Assembly: GCF_002234405.1 (NCBI RefSeq)
Contig: NZ_NMQT01000021.1
Coordinates: 16,614 to 80,613 of the forward strand
Direction: 5' to 3'
DNA: 64,000 nucleotides
Source: Amycolatopsis thailandensis
GTDB lineage: Bacteria; Actinomycetota; Actinomycetes; Mycobacteriales; Pseudonocardiaceae
Shown here: positions 17,892 to 26,296 of the stretch, in pieces
How the letters are laid out: every line of letters begins with the position of its first letter
Position numbering within the stretch: position 1 is the stretch's first letter
Notes under the pieces: model-generated
What the model was told of the DNA's origin: nothing
The model's database searches: none
Seen by the model: only the letters and a program-made list of their open reading frames with translations
Made by a program: the position numbers and the translations under genes

Positions 17892-19439
17892 ATGCGAACT
17901 CGACGGATGAGTAAGCGACTTCTGGCCCTGGCACTGAGCGTGGTCACGTTCGGCGCCCTGACGACAGCCGTGGCGGAAGCGGGTGAAAGCCCGGTCGTCC
18001 GCACGGATTCCGGTCCCGTTCGCGGCGTGAGCACCAGCGAATACCGGAGTTTCCAAGGCATTCCGTTCGCCGCGCCACCCGTCGGTGACCTGCGCTGGGC
18101 GCCTCCGGCCAGACCCACGCCGTGGACCGCCGTGCGGGACGCGAGCAAGCCCGGTCCCCGCTGCGCGCAGGGGCCGGGGCTCGGTTCGGCCCCGAGCGAC
18201 GACGAGGATTGCCTGTATCTCAACGTGATCAGCCCGGCCAAAGCGGCGCACAAGCCGCGGCCGGTGATGGTCTGGGTGCACGGTGGCGGGTTCACCTCCG
18301 GCGCCGGCGGCGATTACGACTTCAAGCGCATGGCCCTCGGCGGGGACGTCGTCGTGGTGACCGTGAACTACCGGCTGGGCGTGTTCGGCTTCTTCGGCCA
18401 CCCGGAGCTCGGACGCGACTCCGGCGTCTTCGGCCTCCAGGACCAGCAGGCCGCTCTTCGCTGGGTGCAGCGCAATGCCCGCGCGTTCGGGGGCGATCCC
18501 CGGAACGTCACGCTGTTCGGTGAGTCCGCCGGAGGGATGAGCACGTGCGCTCAGCTGGCCTCGCCGTCGGCCGCGGGATTGTTCCACCGCGCGATCATCC
18601 AGAGCGGTCCGTGCACCCTGACCTGGCCTGACGGCGGCTTCGCCCCCGGCGTACCGGCGGGTTCGCCGTATCTGCCGCGTGCCACCGTCGAAGCGATGGG
18701 CGCCGACGCGGCCAAGAAGCTCGGCTGTGCCGACGTCGCTTGCCTTCGCCGTCTCCCGGTCAAGGATCTCGTGAATCAGCCGCTCGCGACCCCCGCGTTC
18801 GGCACCGGCCTGCTTCCCGAGCATCCGGCGACCGCGCTGAAGGCAGGCCACTTCGCCCGCGTCCCGGTGCTGACGGGCGTGACCAGGGACGAGGCGAGGT
18901 TGTTCGTCTCCCTGTACCCCGGCCATCCGTTCACGGAGGAGCACTACCGAGAACTGCTGCGGACCGCCTTCGGGGAGAAGGCGCCGCTCGTCGCCGCCCG
19001 GTATCCGTCTGCGAAGCACGGCAGCCCGGCGATGGCGTTCGCGGACGCGATGACCGACAGGATCTGGGGCTGCCCCCAGGTGGGGACCGAGCGGTTGCTG
19101 CGCGAGCGGACACGGACTTTCGGCTACGAATTCGCCGACCGGGACGCTCCGCCGCTTCTCCCGGCCCCTCCTGGAATGCGCATGGGCGCCTCACATGGAT
19201 CCGAATTGAGTTATTTGTCTGATATCGCCGGGCTTCCGGTGAAATTGACTCCAGCGCAGCAGGAGCTCGCGGCACAAATGATTCAGTACTGGACCCGGTT
19301 CGCGAGGACCGGCGATCCGAACGGCGAGGACCTGCCGAAGTGGCGTCCTTCGCCGCGAACCCAGTCACTGGCACCGGGCGCGATCGGCCCGGTCGACCTC
19401 GCGGCCGTGCACAACTGCGGGTTCTGGGCGGGTATCTGA
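17892..19439 (+). CDS. Secreted type-B carboxylesterase/lipase
   Basis: This is a 515-residue alpha/beta hydrolase with an N-terminal signal peptide (about 30 residues, cleavage near AVAEA). It has the oxyanion motif HGGGF (residues 130-134), NYRLGVFGF, and the nucleophile elbow FGESAGG with Ser212. A histidine in GASHGSEL is the probable triad member. It probably hydrolyses carboxylic esters outside the cell. It lies between cdsA and rlmN, where it is not part of the usual core order, so it is an accessory gene. A bidirectional terminator follows. Confidence 0.9.
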   Translation: MRTRRMSKRLLALALSVVTFGALTTAVAEAGESPVVRTDSGPVRGVSTSEYRSFQGIPFAAPPVGDLRWAPPARPTPWTAVRDASKPGPRCAQGPGLGSAPSDDEDCLYLNVISPAKAAHKPRPVMVWVHGGGFTSGAGGDYDFKRMALGGDVVVVTVNYRLGVFGFFGHPELGRDSGVFGLQDQQAALRWVQRNARAFGGDPRNVTLFGESAGGMSTCAQLASPSAAGLFHRAIIQSGPCTLTWPDGGFAPGVPAGSPYLPRATVEAMGADAAKKLGCADVACLRRLPVKDLVNQPLATPAFGTGLLPEHPATALKAGHFARVPVLTGVTRDEARLFVSLYPGHPFTEEHYRELLRTAFGEKAPLVAARYPSAKHGSPAMAFADAMTDRIWGCPQVGTERLLRERTRTFGYEFADRDAPPLLPAPPGMRMGASHGSELSYLSDIAGLPVKLTPAQQELAAQMIQYWTRFARTGDPNGEDLPKWRPSPRTQSLAPGAIGPVDLAAVHNCGFWAGI

Positions 19440-19440
19440 C

Positions 19441-19479
19441 GAAAGAGCCGGGATGACGTGGTCATCCCGGCTCCTTTTC
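19441..19479. terminator. Bidirectional intrinsic terminator
   Basis: GAGCCGGGATGAC (19445-19457) and its exact complement (19461-19473) form a 13-bp stem around GTG, followed by CTTTTC and preceded by GAAA. It lies between the convergent esterase and VOC genes and can end both transcripts. Confidence 0.85.
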
Positions 19480-20323
19480 AGTCGTCGTAAGGATCGTCGA
19501 CTTCGGCGCTGCCCCAGCCTTCGACGGCCCGGGAGTGGTCGATCACGGCGAACACCGAGCCGTCCGGGTCGGCGAGGATCGCCATCCGGCCGAACGGGGT
19601 GTCGTAGGGCTGGACGACGACGGCGCCGCCGAGCATCAGGGCCTGCCCCGCCGTGGCGTCCGCCCCGCGGGCCGGGTCGAGTTCAAGGTAGACCATCCAG
19701 TGCGGCGGGGTGTCCGGCCGGTATTCCGAACCCATCACGTACCGGTACAGCACCGGTTCGTGCTCGATGAGCCATTCGGCGTAGTCGAGCGACGTGCCGT
19801 CGCCGATCTGGTGGCTGGTGTAGTCGAAGAGACGGCAGTAGAAGTGGTCCGCCGCCGCGCCGTCGTGGGTGTTCAGGTCCGCGCCGCTGAAGGTGTTGGG
19901 CACGCCGGTCGCGAACTCCCAGGTGGCCGGGGGCTCCCAGAAGACGACGTGCGCCCCGCACGCGTCGACGGCGTGGATGATGTTGCCACGATGGGGAATC
20001 GCCACCGGTCCGAGCGTGACCCGGCCACCGAGACTGTCCACCCATTCGGCGGCCGCGGCCGCTTGGGGCACCGAGATGTGGACGCTCCAGCCGAACGGTC
20101 CCTCCGCGCCCGCGCGGTACAGGCCACCGGCCGGGACGCCGTTGAGCGTCGCGATCGAGTAGCGGCCCGTCGGCGTCGCGGGATCACGCTGAACGGTGAA
20201 CTCCCAGTCGAAAAGTCCGCTGTAGAAGGTTTGAACGGCCGCTTCGTCTCTGCACGCGAGTTCGATCCAGCACGGGATTCCTGAAGGGATTACGGAAGTG
20301 TGGGCGGCCGAGCCAAGCGACAT
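19478..20323 (-). CDS. VOC family protein with two glyoxalase/bleomycin-resistance domains
   Basis: The 281-residue protein holds two VOC beta-alpha-beta-beta-beta modules. The first starts at about residue 15 (GIPCWIELACRDEAAVQTFY) and ends with VFWEPP; the second starts near GADLNTHDGAAADHFYC and ends with FAVIDHS. Members include glyoxalase I, dioxygenases and resistance proteins. This one resembles the two-domain group annotated as hydroxylase or antibiotic-sequestering proteins, but the ligand is unknown. The start ATG at 20323 follows GGGAG. Confidence 0.85.
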   Translation of the reverse strand: MSLGSAAHTSVIPSGIPCWIELACRDEAAVQTFYSGLFDWEFTVQRDPATPTGRYSIATLNGVPAGGLYRAGAEGPFGWSVHISVPQAAAAAEWVDSLGGRVTLGPVAIPHRGNIIHAVDACGAHVVFWEPPATWEFATGVPNTFSGADLNTHDGAAADHFYCRLFDYTSHQIGDGTSLDYAEWLIEHEPVLYRYVMGSEYRPDTPPHWMVYLELDPARGADATAGQALMLGGAVVVQPYDTPFGRMAILADPDGSVFAVIDHSRAVEGWGSAEVDDPYDD

Positions 20324-20441
20324 GCGGTTCTCCCTAACCGGTGGGGAGAGTAAAGTCTAGTCGCTATCCGCATTGTTTCCGTGAGAGATTTCGAACCGGG
20401 TGGCCCGGAACCCGGCCCGGTGTCCCATCGTTGGAGCTTCC

Positions 20442-21293
20442 GTGCGCTGGTTTCCCCGAGCTGTCTCCTCCTTCCGCCGCGGCGGTGACGAGGTGCTGCC
20501 GAGTCCGAACATCTGGTACTACCAAAAGGCTTACGAGGTCGAGAACCGCGCGCAGGACGTCGACGACGAGATCTGGCGGGTGCTCGCCGGAGCCCGGGAC
20601 TGGTCCGGTGCCGACGTGCTCGACATCGGTTGCGGAGACGGGTTCCACCTGCCCCGTTTCGCCGCGACCGCGCGATCGGTGCTCGGGATCGAGCCGCACG
20701 AGCCGCTCGTCCGTGACGCGCGGCGCCGCGTCGGGGAGCTGCCGAACGTCGAGGTGCGGCAAGGCCGTGCGCAGCGGCTTCCGGTGCCGGACGCGGCTTT
20801 CGACGTCGTCCACGCGCGGACAGCGTACTTCTTCGGCCCAGGCTGTGAACCCGGCCTTCGCGAGGCGGAGCGGGTGCTGCGGCCGGGCGGGACGCTGCTG
20901 ATCGTGGATCTCGATGTGACCAGTGAGCCTTACGGGCGCTGGATGCGGCTGGATCTGCCGCACTACGACCCGCCGGGAGTCGAGAAGTTCTTCGCCCGTC
21001 AGGGATTCGACTGCCGCAAGGTGATGACGCGGTGGCTGTTCGAGGACGCCGCCGCGATGGAAGCGGTGCTGAAGATCGAGTTCAGCGCTCCGGTCGCGGA
21101 GAAGGCGGTCGCGGAGGTCCGGCGCCTGAACGAGGTTTCGTCAGGCGCCGGTGCGGAGCGGGTGACGCTGCCGGTGGGCTATCGCGTGCATACGCGCACC
21201 AAGCCCACCGGCCTCGTCGTGCCTGGTCACTCCATGTCCTCGGCGGAAGCCGCGTCCGGAGTGGTGTCGTCGGCCTCGCCGAGGATGCCGTAG
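20442..21293 (+). CDS. SAM-dependent class I methyltransferase
   Basis: The 283-residue protein carries AdoMet motif I DVLDIGCGDGFHLPRF at about residues 58-73, the acidic motif II region LGIEPHEP, and motif post-I to III AAFDVVHARTAYFFGPGCEP and LRPGGTLLIVDLD. The conserved N-terminus SPNIWYYQKAYEVENRAQD suggests a specific actinobacterial subgroup. The frame opens at 20400, but GTG at 20442 has a good ribosome binding site (TTGGAG); GTG at 20493 is an alternative. The substrate is unknown. Confidence 0.85.
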   Translation: MRWFPRAVSSFRRGGDEVLPSPNIWYYQKAYEVENRAQDVDDEIWRVLAGARDWSGADVLDIGCGDGFHLPRFAATARSVLGIEPHEPLVRDARRRVGELPNVEVRQGRAQRLPVPDAAFDVVHARTAYFFGPGCEPGLREAERVLRPGGTLLIVDLDVTSEPYGRWMRLDLPHYDPPGVEKFFARQGFDCRKVMTRWLFEDAAAMEAVLKIEFSAPVAEKAVAEVRRLNEVSSGAGAERVTLPVGYRVHTRTKPTGLVVPGHSMSSAEAASGVVSSASPRMP

Positions 21294-21850
21294 ATCGTCC
21301 GGCGCGCCTCGTTGAGGACGTCGACGGTCCGGGCCTGCTGGCCCTCGCTGCCGGCGTGCATGACCTGCGCGACAGCCGCGGCCAGGGTCGCCCCCGCCTT
21401 GCGCAAGTTCACCTCGACCGGGTCGACGTCGTGGGCGATCTGCTCCCACGGCGGGACGGCGTCCTGCTGTTCGGCCGCCGCGCGGCCGGATTCGGTGAGT
21501 TCGAACAGCTTCTTGCCGCTCTCGTCCTTGCTGATCACCAGGCCTTCGTCGGCCAGCATCTGCAAGGTCGGGTAGACCGAGCCGGGGCTCGGCTTCCAGA
21601 AGCCGCCGCTGCGCTCGCCGATCTCGCGGATGATCTCGTAACCGTGCCTCGGCTGTTCGGAAAGCAGCGCGAGGATCGCGGCGCGGACGTCACCGCGCTT
21701 GCCGCGCCGTCCGCCAGGGCCACCTCGTCGGCCGTGCCGATGACGGTGGCCGGGCCCACCCGGGCCCGGGGGGAAGTCGCCGAAGCCGCCGCGAGCCCAG
21801 GGCCCGAAGGCGGGTCGGCCGTGTTCTGAAGGGAAAGGTCGTCGTCGCAT
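21227..21850 (-). CDS. PadR family transcriptional regulator
   Basis: This is a winged-helix repressor of 207 residues. Residues 1-45 form a low-complexity Gly/Pro/Arg/His-rich tail (PPGPGGPGHRHRHGRRGG). The PadR domain begins GDVRAAILALLSEQPRHGYE and includes PSPGSVYPTLQMLADEGLV and KKLFELTESGR. The C-terminal helical part is acidic. ATG at 21850 is preceded at 9 bp by AGAGAGG, which decides against the earlier ATG at 21859. It follows the YcaO gene on the same strand. PadR proteins often repress their own gene; an inverted repeat lies upstream. Confidence 0.88.
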   Translation of the reverse strand: MRRRPFPSEHGRPAFGPWARGGFGDFPPGPGGPGHRHRHGRRGGPGGRRGKRGDVRAAILALLSEQPRHGYEIIREIGERSGGFWKPSPGSVYPTLQMLADEGLVISKDESGKKLFELTESGRAAAEQQDAVPPWEQIAHDVDPVEVNLRKAGATLAAAVAQVMHAGSEGQQARTVDVLNEARRTIYGILGEADDTTPDAASAEDME

Positions 21851-21873
21851 GATGTGCATCCTCTCTACGTAAT

Positions 21874-21902
21874 GTTCCGACTCGTTCACGATATATCGGA
21901 AC
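21874..21902. promoter_or_regulatory. Candidate PadR operator
   Basis: GTTCCGA (21874-21880) and TCGGAAC (21896-21902) form an inverted repeat with a 15-bp spacer that contains the AT-rich palindrome CGATATATCG. It sits 24 bp upstream of the PadR start, in the expected place for autoregulation. Confidence 0.45.
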
Positions 21903-21955
21903 CGGTCGCACGGCAACCCTCCTCGGGTGAGCTGTGTCTCAGCGGCTTGTGCTCG

Positions 21956-23704
21956 TCAGGTTCGGGGGAGCGGTGACACGAGACCCGGCACCAGGGTGTG
22001 CGCGACATGGTGTCCGGCGGCCGCGACGTCACAGGTCGTGAGATCGACGCTGATGACCTCGAAGCCGCGTGCTTCGACTCGGTCCTGATACGCCTTGAGC
22101 CGCCGTTCCCCGAGCGCGGGCAGATCGTCCCAAGCACGGTCCGGCAGGTTGCGCAGCCGTGCCGCGACCCGGCCGCCCGCTCGCGGATCGAGGCGGATCT
22201 GGTGGAGGCAAAGGGGATCGGTGACGTCGGCGAAGTCGTCGCGATAGGAGTCGAGATAGCGCCTGTCCGCCCGGTACGGCTTGAGGTCGCCGTGCTCCCG
22301 GCGCAAGGCGGACAGGCCGCGCTCGTCGTCGAGGGCCCGATAGGTGTGATGCAGCGCGAAACCCTCGGCGAGTGCCTCCTTGGCGGCTTCGAGCGCGTCC
22401 GGCCGGACGGCGAAACCGAGGGACAGGCGGCGCGCCACGCGGTCGAACACCGCGGCGGCGATCGCCGGGACGTCGAATTCGTTGTCGAGCGGGATGAGCG
22501 TGACCTCGTGGCCGTCCGCGGTGTCGGCGATCAGCGACCGGATCCCGTCCGGGATCGGGAGCCGCGCGAGACGGGGCATGCCGGTCCACCAGAGTGTGGT
22601 GGGGTCGCCTGCGAGGGCCTCTTCGAGACCGGATGTGACAGCCTGCTCTGCGGAGGTTCCGGTGGCGAGGCCGGCGGGGAGAGGATCGGCGAAGCGGGCT
22701 TCTCCCGCTTGCCGTTCGCGGGAAACCAAGAACGCCGGTACCCAGACGGCCTCCCCGGTGGTGTGGGAAAAGCCCTCCACCCACGAGCAGTCCGAGTCCG
22801 TCTTCAGCGGTGCGAAGGGGAAGCCGGGGGAGCGGTACCGCTCGGCCGAGTAGAGCTTCAGGCGGCGAGGGTCGAGCGCTGGGACGCCGTATCGAGCGAG
22901 CTGCTCGTAGCTGCTGAAGCGCACTTCGCGATCCGGAGCGAGCCAGCTGCCGCAGTAACGCTTCACTGCTTCGTCGATGGCTGCCTGCCGGGCGAGATCG
23001 AAATCGTGCCACGCCGCGCCGACGGCTTCGCGGTCATTGGGCCAGTTCGTGACGCGGCGCATGTCCGCGACGTCGGCCTGGCACACGCGCAGCCTGGCGG
23101 GCATGCCCGGCGACGGCGGTATCTCGCGGAGCCCGGTCACGATCCCGGTCCGGTCGTCGATCAGCGACGCGGGCGCGGAGACGGCCCGGGCGCGATCCGG
23201 GACGGGAAGGACCGGGCGGCGGATCTCAGTCAGCTCCGCCGGGTTCAGCTCGATCTCGCCGGTGGTGATCGCGGTCCGCCCGCCCGAGAGCCAGCGTTCG
23301 AGGTGCGTGGCGACGTTCGCCAGCACCCAGCGGAGATCTCCCGGACCCAGCGCGGGCGGGATCGCGTCGAGCGTGTGAAGTTCCCGCGAGGCCGCGCGCC
23401 GGCGGGCGACGACGTCGGCGAAATCGATCCCGCCGGGGGCGATGGCGGGCCCGGCGATCACCCGGCCGCGTTCGCGGCGCAGTGGCAGCCACCGCACGCC
23501 GTTCCCGGCGCACAAGGTGTCCAAAGTGGTCAGCTCGGCACGGGCGGGATGGTCGAAGGCCGCGACCACGACGGTGTGCTCCGCGTCCGCTTCGGACAGA
23601 TCGCGCAGGATTCCCACGTTCACGTACCCGCTGACGGCGAGCAGGTCCGCGAGCGGCTCGGTGAGCGCCCGGGATCCGGTGAGGAGAACCGTGGTTTCGG
23701 GAAT
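21956..23704 (-). CDS. YcaO/TOMM cyclodehydratase-like protein, non-canonical start
   Basis: The protein combines an N-terminal Rossmann-like leader-binding module (VLLTGSRALTEPLADLLA...) with a YcaO domain: RTGIVTGLREIPPSPGM, DEAVKRYCGSWLAP, PALDPRRLKLYS, SPGFPFAPL and WVEGFSHTTGEAVWVPAFLV. YcaO proteins of this group activate peptide amides with ATP to form azolines. The usual EExIERD ATP/Mg motif reads EEALAGD, so the second Glu and the Arg are lost. The first ordinary start, GTG 23623, would cut the N-terminal strand. A perfect GGAGGTGATC at 23721-23712 precedes in-frame ATC (23707) and ATT (23704), giving 582 residues. No precursor peptide or dehydrogenase gene is evident. Confidence 0.75.
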   Translation of the reverse strand: MPETTVLLTGSRALTEPLADLLAVSGYVNVGILRDLSEADAEHTVVVAAFDHPARAELTTLDTLCAGNGVRWLPLRRERGRVIAGPAIAPGGIDFADVVARRRAASRELHTLDAIPPALGPGDLRWVLANVATHLERWLSGGRTAITTGEIELNPAELTEIRRPVLPVPDRARAVSAPASLIDDRTGIVTGLREIPPSPGMPARLRVCQADVADMRRVTNWPNDREAVGAAWHDFDLARQAAIDEAVKRYCGSWLAPDREVRFSSYEQLARYGVPALDPRRLKLYSAERYRSPGFPFAPLKTDSDCSWVEGFSHTTGEAVWVPAFLVSRERQAGEARFADPLPAGLATGTSAEQAVTSGLEEALAGDPTTLWWTGMPRLARLPIPDGIRSLIADTADGHEVTLIPLDNEFDVPAIAAAVFDRVARRLSLGFAVRPDALEAAKEALAEGFALHHTYRALDDERGLSALRREHGDLKPYRADRRYLDSYRDDFADVTDPLCLHQIRLDPRAGGRVAARLRNLPDRAWDDLPALGERRLKAYQDRVEARGFEVISVDLTTCDVAAAGHHVAHTLVPGLVSPLPRT

Positions 23705-23873
23705 GATGGTGGATCACCTCCGCTCACCGAGTCTCGGACCGGATATGACGTACGCGCGTCTCCTCGTATGCGATCCGCACGGTGCGGGCCGGGTGTGGTT
23801 CACGTGACCTGGGGAACAGTGACCCGGGGCGGCCCGGGCGCGTCGAAGGTGGACATGGGACACTGAGTGAGCT

Positions 23874-24980
23874 ATGACTGCCCTCCCTCTCGTCTTCGAC
23901 GCGCCCAAGCGCGGCCTTCCGCCGCGCCACCTCGCCGACCTCACCGCCGCCGAGCGGGCCGAGGCCGTCGCCGAGCTGGGTGAGAAGCCGTTCCGCGCGA
24001 AGCAGCTGTCGAACCACTACTTCTCGCGGCTCACGGTGAACCCGGAGGAGATGACCGACATCCCGGCGGCGTCGCGGGAGAAGCTCGTCGGCGACCTGAT
24101 GCCGACGCTGCTCACCGAGATCAAGGCGCTCGCCTGCGACGACGGCACCACCCGCAAGACCCTGTGGCGCGCGCATGACGGGACGCTGCTGGAGAGCGTG
24201 CTCATGCGCTACCCGGACCGCGCGACCCTGTGCATCTCGAGCCAGGCGGGCTGCGGCATGGCGTGCCCGTTCTGCGCGACCGGACAGGGCGGTCTCGACC
24301 GGAACCTTTCGACGGCGGAGATCGTCGACCAGGTCCGTTCGGCCGCCGCCGTGATGCGCGACGGCGAGATGGCGGGCGGCCCCGGCCGCCTGTCGAACAT
24401 CGTCTTCATGGGTATGGGCGAGCCGCTCGCGAACTACAAGCGGGTGGTGGCGGCGGTCCGGCGGATCACGGATCCCTCGCCGGACGGGCTGGGGATCGGC
24501 CAGCGTTCGGTGACGGTGTCGACCGTCGGTCTCGCGCCGGCGATCCGCAAGCTGGCGGACGAGAAGATGCAGGTGCGGCTGGCGGTCTCGCTGCACACGC
24601 CGGACGACGAGTTGCGCGACACGCTGGTGCCGGTGAACGAGCGCTGGTCGGTGGACGAGGTCCTGTCCGCGGCCCGGTACTACGCGGACACGTCGGGACG
24701 GCGGGTTTCGATCGAGTACGCGCTGATCCGGGACATCAACGATCAGCCTTGGCGGGCCGAGTTGCTGGCGAAGCGTCTTCGTCAGCACCTGGGTCAGTTG
24801 GTGCATGTGAACGTGATCCCGCTGAACCCGACTCCGGGCAGCAAGTGGGACGCGTCGCCGAAGCCGGTGGAGCGGGAGTTCGTCCGGCTGGTGAACGCGG
24901 GCGGGGTAGCGTGCACGGTGCGTGACACGCGTGGCCAGGAGATCGCGGCGGCTTGCGGTCAGCTCGCGGCCGAGAACTGA
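23874..24980 (+). CDS. rlmN: 23S rRNA (adenine-2503-C2)-methyltransferase RlmN
   Basis: This radical-SAM enzyme makes m2A2503 in 23S rRNA and m2A37 in some tRNAs. The 368-residue protein has the iron-sulfur motif [15 protein letters not shown] (CxxxCxxC), [25 protein letters not shown] and [15 protein letters not shown]. The C-terminal [21 protein letters not shown] holds the second methyl-carrier cysteine. The start is ATG at 23874. In mycobacteria rlmN follows cdsA directly; here about 6 kb of accessory genes separate them. Confidence 0.96.
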   Translation: MTALPLVFDAPKRGLPPRHLADLTAAERAEAVAELGEKPFRAKQLSNHYFSRLTVNPEEMTDIPAASREKLVGDLMPTLLTEIKALACDDGTTRKTLWRAHDGTLLESVLMRYPDRATLCISSQAGCGMACPFCATGQGGLDRNLSTAEIVDQVRSAAAVMRDGEMAGGPGRLSNIVFMGMGEPLANYKRVVAAVRRITDPSPDGLGIGQRSVTVSTVGLAPAIRKLADEKMQVRLAVSLHTPDDELRDTLVPVNERWSVDEVLSAARYYADTSGRRVSIEYALIRDINDQPWRAELLAKRLRQHLGQLVHVNVIPLNPTPGSKWDASPKPVEREFVRLVNAGGVACTVRDTRGQEIAAACGQLAAEN

Positions 24981-25014
24981 TTTTTTTCCTTTCAGCGATG
25001 GAGATTTTGTCGTG

Positions 25015-25287
25015 ATGTATGCCCCCAGCCTGTTGGATCCGGCTGCGGAAGAGCTCCGGCTCGCGGACGTGCTCGGCCATGGTGCGACAGGGGTCGCGCG
25101 TGAGGCGCGGACGCTGCTGGGCGAGCGGTTCAGCTCGGTGACCTTCATGTACGTGCTGATGCGGGCGTTCGAGGTGGAGTACACCGCGGCGCGGGACGCT
25201 TCGCGCTGGCACGAGTTCCACGGTGGCCCGTACGCGCTGTCGGACGCCGACCTCGAAGCGCTGCTGGCGCCCTGGCTCAGCCGCTGA
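25015..25287 (+). CDS. Hypothetical protein
   Basis: This is a 90-residue protein with the sequence pattern LLDPAAEELRLADVLGHGA...FSSVTFMYVLMRAFEVEYTAARDASRWHEF. It is helical and acidic, with no membrane segment or known motif. ATG at 25015 (or GTG at 25012) follows GGAG. It is 34 bases after rlmN and may be cotranscribed. I do not recognise the family. Confidence 0.6.
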   Translation: MYAPSLLDPAAEELRLADVLGHGATGVAREARTLLGERFSSVTFMYVLMRAFEVEYTAARDASRWHEFHGGPYALSDADLEALLAPWLSR

Positions 25288-25288
25288 C

Positions 25289-26220
25289 TCAGGTCGCGGG
25301 TGCGGTGCTGAGCATCCAGTCGCTGAAGGCGGCGAAACGTTCAGCGTTCTCGACGGCTCCATCGGCGTATTCGATCGCGTCGGAGTGTTCGCGCACTCTG
25401 TCCATCCGTGCGCGGCGGGCGGTTTCGTAGCGGACGAGAGCTTCGGCGGGGTCTGTTTCGCCGTCCAGTTCGGCGCGCAGGACCCCGGCGTCTTCGATCC
25501 CCAGCGTGCCGCCCACCGCGAGGTGGGGGGACAGACCGTGCGCGGCGTCCCCGATCAACGCGACCCTGCCGGTGGTCCAGTATGGCAGCCGCGGGACGAG
25601 CATGATCTGGTTCTCCAGGATGGCCTCCTCCGGCGTCGCGGCGATCATCGCCGCCAACTCGTCGTGCCCGGACGCTCGTCGCCGGAAGGCACCATCGCCC
25701 GCCAGACACGGTTGCCCTCGTGTTCGACCGCCGAGCTGCCCGGCACCAGGGCGGCGCGGACGTCGGAGTAGACGCCGTCCGCGCCGATCAGGAGATCCGC
25801 CCGCGAAGACGGGCCGTCGGAGACGTGCACCTCCACGTGGGTGTCGTGTTCGGTGAAGCCGGTGACATGGGTGCCCAGCCGGATCCGCTCCAGGCCGACG
25901 GTCTCGGCCAGCAGGGTGTTCAGGCCCGGCCGCGGCACCATCAGGAATCGGTACCGAGACGGGTCGTAGCCGTCCGCGCGTTCCGGTTTCCCGGCGGCGT
26001 CGAAGAACCAGGCGTCGACGGTGTCCCCCATGCGGCGGACGGCGTCGCCGATGCCCAGCTTGTCGAACTCCCGCAACGCGTTGGGCCACAGGCCGATCCC
26101 GGCACCCACCGCCCGCACCTCCGGGGCGTGTTCCAGCACGGTGACGTCGTGCCCGATCAGGCGTAACGACGCCGCGGTGGTGAGCCCGACCAGTCCCGCT
26201 CCCACGATCACAGTGCGCAT
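25289..26220 (-). pseudogene. FAD-dependent monooxygenase, frameshifted
   Basis: The gene would encode an aromatic-ring-hydroxylase-type flavoprotein of about 310 residues. The N-terminal part (26220 to about 25670) has the dinucleotide fold VIVGAGLVGLTTAAS and DLLIGADGVYSDVR. The C-terminal part (about 25667 to 25289) has GRVALIGDAAHGLSP and the closing helices. They lie in different frames: the first runs to a stop at 25645, while the second is one base out of register. Adding one C to the CCC run at 25667-25669 would join them as ERPGHDELAA. Either the gene is inactive or the base is a sequencing error. It is divergent from a LysR gene. Confidence 0.8.
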
Positions 26221-26252
26221 AAGACCAGCCAAGAGGGGAAAGTGAATGACTT

Positions 26253-26296
26253 CAAATGCATAGCTGGGTATGACTAGCATTACCCATGTGCATTTG
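26253..26296. promoter_or_regulatory. Nested palindromic operator at the LysR gene
   Basis: Two inverted repeats share one centre: CAAATGCA (26253-26260) with TGCATTTG (26289-26296), and inside them TGGGTA (26265-26270) with TACCCA (26281-26286). The element lies between the divergent monooxygenase and LysR genes and covers the first possible LysR start. It is the likely LysR binding site for both promoters. Confidence 0.65.

Noticed and set aside
21998..23866. 622-codon plus-strand ORF opposite the YcaO gene
   Set aside because: It is antisense to a recognisable YcaO domain and has no family features.
23714..23944. 76-codon minus-strand ORF upstream of the YcaO gene, considered as a RiPP precursor
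   Set aside because: It overlaps the rlmN start, is Arg-rich throughout and lacks a leader/core layout with Cys, Ser or Thr clusters.
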